A stretch of DNA of 55,933 nt, from contig CALDUL010000096.1 in assembly GCA_937923575.1 (NCBI GenBank), positions 1-55,933 on the forward strand, in the 5' to 3' direction. Source of the stretch: an uncultured Algimonas sp. (GTDB lineage: Bacteria > Pseudomonadota > Alphaproteobacteria > Caulobacterales > Maricaulaceae). Positions 52,689 to 55,933 of this stretch are shown piece by piece. A model generated the notes under the pieces. The model had not been told where the DNA came from and searched no databases. It worked only from the letters and a program-made list of their open reading frames with translations. Each line of letters begins with the position of its first letter. The first letter of the stretch is position 1. The position numbers and the translations under genes were made by a program.

Positions 52689-53771
52689 ATGACCATGCGC
52701 CCCAACGCTCCGACATTGCTGCAGACGGCAGATGCCGAGACGGCCGCGGCCTCCGCTGCCCCTGTGGCCTATGAGGGCGGCGACGATATCGGCCGAGCGC
52801 GCGCATTCTGCGACCGGTCGCGCATCGCCATGGACGCCATCATTCACGCATCGCGACAGACGGATCAATGCGAGGGCCGCTGCGCGCATTTCCTGTCCGA
52901 GCACCTCTGCGACATTCAGACGGGTGCCAAGCTCGCTCGCGCACGTGCGGTTTACCGTAGCGCGCAGGATGCCCAAGCCGCGATCCAGTCGCGCGGGCCG
53001 CATCTGCCGATCGACTGGCGCCGTGTCGATGGACGATTGCTGGTACTGAACAAGCTGCTGGGACAATTCGAATCCGGTGTCATCGAGATGGAAGAGGCCT
53101 TCCGTGCCCGCCAGCCGGAGAGCCAGCCCAACGCGCCGCTCGCCAGCAATGACAGCGTGCGCGACACATTGTTCGAGCTGCTCCCCCATGCGGGCGAAGG
53201 AGAACGCGCGGCCCTGCTGCGCCTGATCCGCTGGCGCGACCGCGAGTCCGGTCCGCAGGCCATGGACCATTCCGAATCCGCCGAGCCGAAGGTCGGACTA
53301 TCTGATTCCATGGCCGAGCGCATTCAGGGCTGGCTGAGCCTGGGCCGCGACTATGGCAAATCGATTTCCGTATCTTACGGGCTGGACGAAGTCGCTCTCA
53401 CCCAGGACGCATGCGACGACCTGCTGTCCCGGCTGGACGCGCGGCTGACCGACGTCATCATGAGCTCCATGCCGCTGCAGGGTATCGGTCATCTGGATAT
53501 CGGCGCCGACGATACGGCGCTGCTGGTGACGGGTTCGGGGTTCGAACCATTCCGCGTGGTCTTCGATGCAGCCAAAGACGCCCATATTCCGACACCGCCG
53601 CGCAGGGCCATGATCACGCCGGATGTCGAAGCGGAGCTGCGCGCACAGCTGGGCGCGCTGATGGAGCCGCCAGAGCAAGCACAAGTGAAAGCACAAGAAC
53701 CAGTTCAAGAGCCATTACAATATCTTGGGCAGCCCGAGCTGGGCGCTATCGATCTGGCGGGGAAAGCCTGA
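52689..53771 (+). CDS. Protein of unknown function beside chpT and a response regulator
   Basis: About 360 residues. Starts are ambiguous: ATG at 52689 or 52695 fit better than one at 52623, but no strong site is seen. I do not recognise the family. There is a Cys-rich stretch (about 55-70, CEGRCAHF, LCDIQTG), a helical middle (about 70-130) and a beta-containing part around DVIMSSMPLQGIGHLDI to SGFEPFRVVFD. The last ~30 residues are Gln/Glu-rich and AT-richer in DNA. One base separates it from the response regulator, so it is likely part of the same signalling pathway. Confidence 0.6.
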   Translation: MTMRPNAPTLLQTADAETAAASAAPVAYEGGDDIGRARAFCDRSRIAMDAIIHASRQTDQCEGRCAHFLSEHLCDIQTGAKLARARAVYRSAQDAQAAIQSRGPHLPIDWRRVDGRLLVLNKLLGQFESGVIEMEEAFRARQPESQPNAPLASNDSVRDTLFELLPHAGEGERAALLRLIRWRDRESGPQAMDHSESAEPKVGLSDSMAERIQGWLSLGRDYGKSISVSYGLDEVALTQDACDDLLSRLDARLTDVIMSSMPLQGIGHLDIGADDTALLVTGSGFEPFRVVFDAAKDAHIPTPPRRAMITPDVEAELRAQLGALMEPPEQAQVKAQEPVQEPLQYLGQPELGAIDLAGKA

Positions 53772-53772
53772 C

Positions 53773-54207
53773 ATGATCACGGCACCCCGATGCCTACTGA
53801 TTGACGAGAGCCTGATGGTGCGCCGCGTCGGCGCGCGTATCATCCGCGATTTCGGCTATGAGGTCAGCGAAGCCTCCACCGCGCTCGAAGCGCTTGACAT
53901 GGCGCGTCTCTCCATGCCCGACGTGATCCTAATGGATTGGCGCGCGGGCGAGATGGAGGCCGACGCCTTTATGGAGGCGCTGCGCCGCGAGCCGGGTGGG
54001 GAGGACGTGGTCGTCATCCTCTGCACGGCCGATCGCCGCGTCGAACGCATCACCCAAGCACTGGCCGCGGGCGCCACGGAATATATCATGAAGCCGTTCG
54101 ATAGCGACATCATCGAGAGCAAGCTCGCGCTGGCCGGTCTGCCTACGCGCAGCCTGCCGCCACCCAACACAACGCTGTCAGCGGCCTCCGAGTTGAGATC
54201 GGCATGA
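53773..54207 (+). CDS. CheY-like single-domain response regulator
   Basis: 144 residues. Acidic pocket LLIDES, phospho-acceptor Asp55 in LMDWR, Thr85 and Lys107 in the KPF motif. A short C-terminal tail (LPPPNTTLSAASELRSA) follows. No output domain. It overlaps the CheR-like gene by 4 bases, suggesting coupled synthesis. It may be phosphorylated by ChpT or a chemotaxis kinase, inferred from position. Confidence 0.88.
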   Translation: MITAPRCLLIDESLMVRRVGARIIRDFGYEVSEASTALEALDMARLSMPDVILMDWRAGEMEADAFMEALRREPGGEDVVVILCTADRRVERITQALAAGATEYIMKPFDSDIIESKLALAGLPTRSLPPPNTTLSAASELRSA

Positions 54208-55217
54208 GTGGCGCGCTGTCGCTCAAACCGTCCTATTACGACGCCCTGCGCCGCCTGACTCTGGAACTGGCCGGCGTGCGCATGGGCGCCGATCACGCCT
54301 TTCTGGTCGAAACGCGGTTGGCGGGATTGGCGCGACAAGAGGGATATCCGAGCCTCGATGCCATGATCGACGAGCTGTTCGCGTCCGGACAGACGCGGCT
54401 GGCCGTGCGGGTCGTCTCCGCGCTGGTCGAGCGCGATAGCCATTTCAACCGAGACCCCGCATCTCTGGATGCCATGTTCGAAGACGCGGTCGAGCCGCTT
54501 GCCAGTGCGATACAGAACGGCGAACGCCGGTCGGATAGCGCGAACGCGAACGGGATAGACGTGCTCTGCTATGGCTGCGGCTCGGGACAGGATGTCTATT
54601 CCATCGCCATGCGCGCGCTGAGCTGGTCGGAAGGCCGCAATGCGCACGGCCTGCCGTCACCGCGCGTGAGCGTCTGCGGCGTCGACTATCCGAGCCAGGC
54701 GCTGGAACGCGCGCGCGCCGGACGGTTCACCCATTTCGAAGTGCAGCGCGGCCTGCCCGCCGTGGACCTGCTGCGCTGGTTCAAACCCGTATCGCCTGCG
54801 TCAAAGTCCGCGCTGGTCAAAAACGGTTCACAGAGCGACTGGACCGTAACGCCAGAACTGCGCGAGCTCACCCGCTTTTCCGAAATGCACCTGCTGTCTG
54901 GCCTCGATGAGCTGTCCGACTACGACATCGTGACCTTCCGCGGCAGTCTTGCCCATTACAGCGCGCCGGCACAGGTTCGCGTGCTCAGGGGTCTGACCCG
55001 CCACCTGCGTCCGGGTGGCTATCTGGTGCTGGGGACAAATGAAGGTCTGGGCGAGATGCGCTTTGGGCTGAACCCCGTGCCGGGCCGACCGTCGCTCTAC
55101 ACCAAGCCCGTGCCTGCGCCCGCGCCTTTGGAGCCGGAGGGCAAGCAGCCCAATGGCCGCACGGATTTCGGCCCCGTCAGCGCGCACTCCCGCAAACGTC
55201 GCAGCCTCAGTCGCTAG
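54204..55217 (+). CDS. CheR-like methyltransferase, divergent
   Basis: 337 residues with the CheR layout: small alpha-helical N-terminal domain (about 8-75) and a SAM-binding domain with CYGCGSGQDVYSIAM. The canonical Phe-rich FFR loop is ERDSHFNRD, and the NxxxYF motif is RGSLAHYSA, both altered. It may methylate a chemoreceptor-like protein with different specificity, or be an accessory signalling enzyme. A positively charged tail (HSRKRRSLSR) ends it. Confidence 0.8.
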   Translation: MSGALSLKPSYYDALRRLTLELAGVRMGADHAFLVETRLAGLARQEGYPSLDAMIDELFASGQTRLAVRVVSALVERDSHFNRDPASLDAMFEDAVEPLASAIQNGERRSDSANANGIDVLCYGCGSGQDVYSIAMRALSWSEGRNAHGLPSPRVSVCGVDYPSQALERARAGRFTHFEVQRGLPAVDLLRWFKPVSPASKSALVKNGSQSDWTVTPELRELTRFSEMHLLSGLDELSDYDIVTFRGSLAHYSAPAQVRVLRGLTRHLRPGGYLVLGTNEGLGEMRFGLNPVPGRPSLYTKPVPAPAPLEPEGKQPNGRTDFGPVSAHSRKRRSLSR

Positions 55218-55361
55218 GGCGCGTCGCTGCGCACGCGGTTGCTGGCCGCCGCCGCTTTCTGCGACCCACCCTCGCTCTTGCCAGCCCTGATGTTGCCAGT
55301 TGGCCTGCCCGCCTCTAATGGGCGGCTTTCGCCCTTGCGCCTCCAAGACTTTGACATCTCC
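55218..55361. other. Gap before pheS
   Basis: 144 bases between the CheR-like gene and pheS. CCGCC (55309 region) and GGCGG form a short 5-bp hairpin followed by CTTTC, possibly a weak terminator. No leader peptide with a run of Phe codons is clear. Confidence 0.3.
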
Positions 55362-55933
55362 ATGAGCACTCACACCCCAGCCGATCTAGATGCCGTCAAG
55401 GCCCGCGTCAGCGAGCAGATCGCCGCCGCCTCCGATCTTGCCGCGCTCGATAGCGTGCGCGTGGCGGCGCTTGGCAAGAAGGGCGAGATCAGCCTGATGA
55501 TGCGCGGTCTGGGCAAGATGAGCCCGGAGGAGAAAAAGGTCATGGGTCCGGCGCTGAACGGGCTGAAGACGACGCTCGCCGCCGCAGTCGATGCACGCAA
55601 GGCGGCGCTGGAATCAGAAGCCCTCGACGCGGCGCTGGCGTCCGAGACCATGGATATGAGCCTGCCCGTCGCGCGCAAGACCGGCACGCTGCATCCGGTC
55701 GCGCAAGTGATGGAGGAGATGGCGGTCATCTTCTCCGACATGGGTTTTTCCGTGGCCGAAGGTCCGGATATCGAGGACGATTTTCACAATTTCACCGCGC
55801 TCAACTTCCCGCCCGGACACCCCGCGCGCGACATGCACGACACATTTTTCCTCGGTGACGGAGAGCGTGTTCTGCGCACGCACACATCCCCTGTGCAGAT
55901 CCGCACGATGATGTCGAAGTCCCCGCCCATTCG
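55362..55933 (+). CDS. pheS: Phenylalanine-tRNA ligase alpha subunit (3' partial)
   Basis: 190 codons before the window ends. The N-terminal coiled-coil (about 5-90) is followed by the start of the catalytic core: [45 protein letters not shown] and [10 protein letters not shown], all typical of bacterial PheS. It charges tRNA-Phe with PheT, expected just beyond the end. Confidence 0.95.
   Translation, partial: MSTHTPADLDAVKARVSEQIAAASDLAALDSVRVAALGKKGEISLMMRGLGKMSPEEKKVMGPALNGLKTTLAAAVDARKAALESEALDAALASETMDMSLPVARKTGTLHPVAQVMEEMAVIFSDMGFSVAEGPDIEDDFHNFTALNFPPGHPARDMHDTFFLGDGERVLRTHTSPVQIRTMMSKSPPI

Overview
The window is about 56 kb of GC-rich chromosomal DNA that looks like a marine stalked- or swarmer-type alphaproteobacterium of the Hyphomonadaceae/Maricaulales sort. 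This is inferred from gene content: a ChpT-type phosphotransferase of the CckA-ChpT-CtrA pathway, a short RNase D next to lptCAB, the rpmH-rnpA-yidC-engB-argB block, a type II secretion cluster, a secreted PL7 alginate lyase and dense, overlapping operons. I see no insertion sequence, prophage, CRISPR array or standard tRNA/rRNA gene.

Layout: 1-2545 alginate lyase (5' partial) and mmsA. 2597-8921 is the most unusual part, an RNA-repair locus: a CARF/AAA+ regulator RtcR, divergent from a Ro60 (TROVE/vWA) protein, three tandem Y-RNA-like noncoding RNAs, the RNA ligase RtcB, a heavily structured spacer and the RNA 3'-phosphate cyclase RtcA. 8923-13756 is a four-gene MacAB/TolC-type efflux operon. 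13880-15824 holds glpD and a tandem-DUF2158 protein. 16094-19878 is an SbcCD-like (YhaO/YhaN) repair pair, followed by an ATP-grasp protein and a RibD-like fusion with its domains in reversed order. 21987-24891 has two Amt transporters, then a LexA/CI-like S24 repressor.

25834-31520, read on the minus strand, is the ribosome/membrane-biogenesis block rpmH-rnpA-yidC-engB-argB, followed by a DUF1036 protein and a HAD nucleotidase. 31800-34809 is DUF547, TVP38 and a flavin disulfide reductase. 34813-36495 is a TPR-2OG oxygenase. 36598-43788 is gspEFGHIJKLM, with no gspC or gspD. 43795-48731 holds a Sel1-repeat protein, lptB, lptA, an LptC-LptA-like fusion and RNase D. 48845-51740 has ada, terC, ynbE and ydbL. 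51885-55217 is chpT, an unknown protein, a response regulator and a CheR-like methyltransferase. pheS begins at 55362 and runs off the end.

The RNA-repair locus is internally coherent. RtcR-type CARF domains sense RNA ends, RtcB ligates 2',3'-cyclic-phosphate (or 3'-phosphate) to 5'-OH ends, RtcA makes cyclic phosphates, and Ro60 with Y RNA is known in other bacteria to steer RNA to exonucleases. Here the three Y RNAs share a Ro-binding-type stem, and two of them carry a circularly permuted tRNA mimic whose acceptor stem is closed by a GNRA tetraloop. RtcR has GAFHGA where sigma54 activators have GAFTGA, no -24/-12 promoter is visible, and a good sigma70-like promoter sits before ro60; this suggests the regulator may have departed from the classical sigma54 mechanism.
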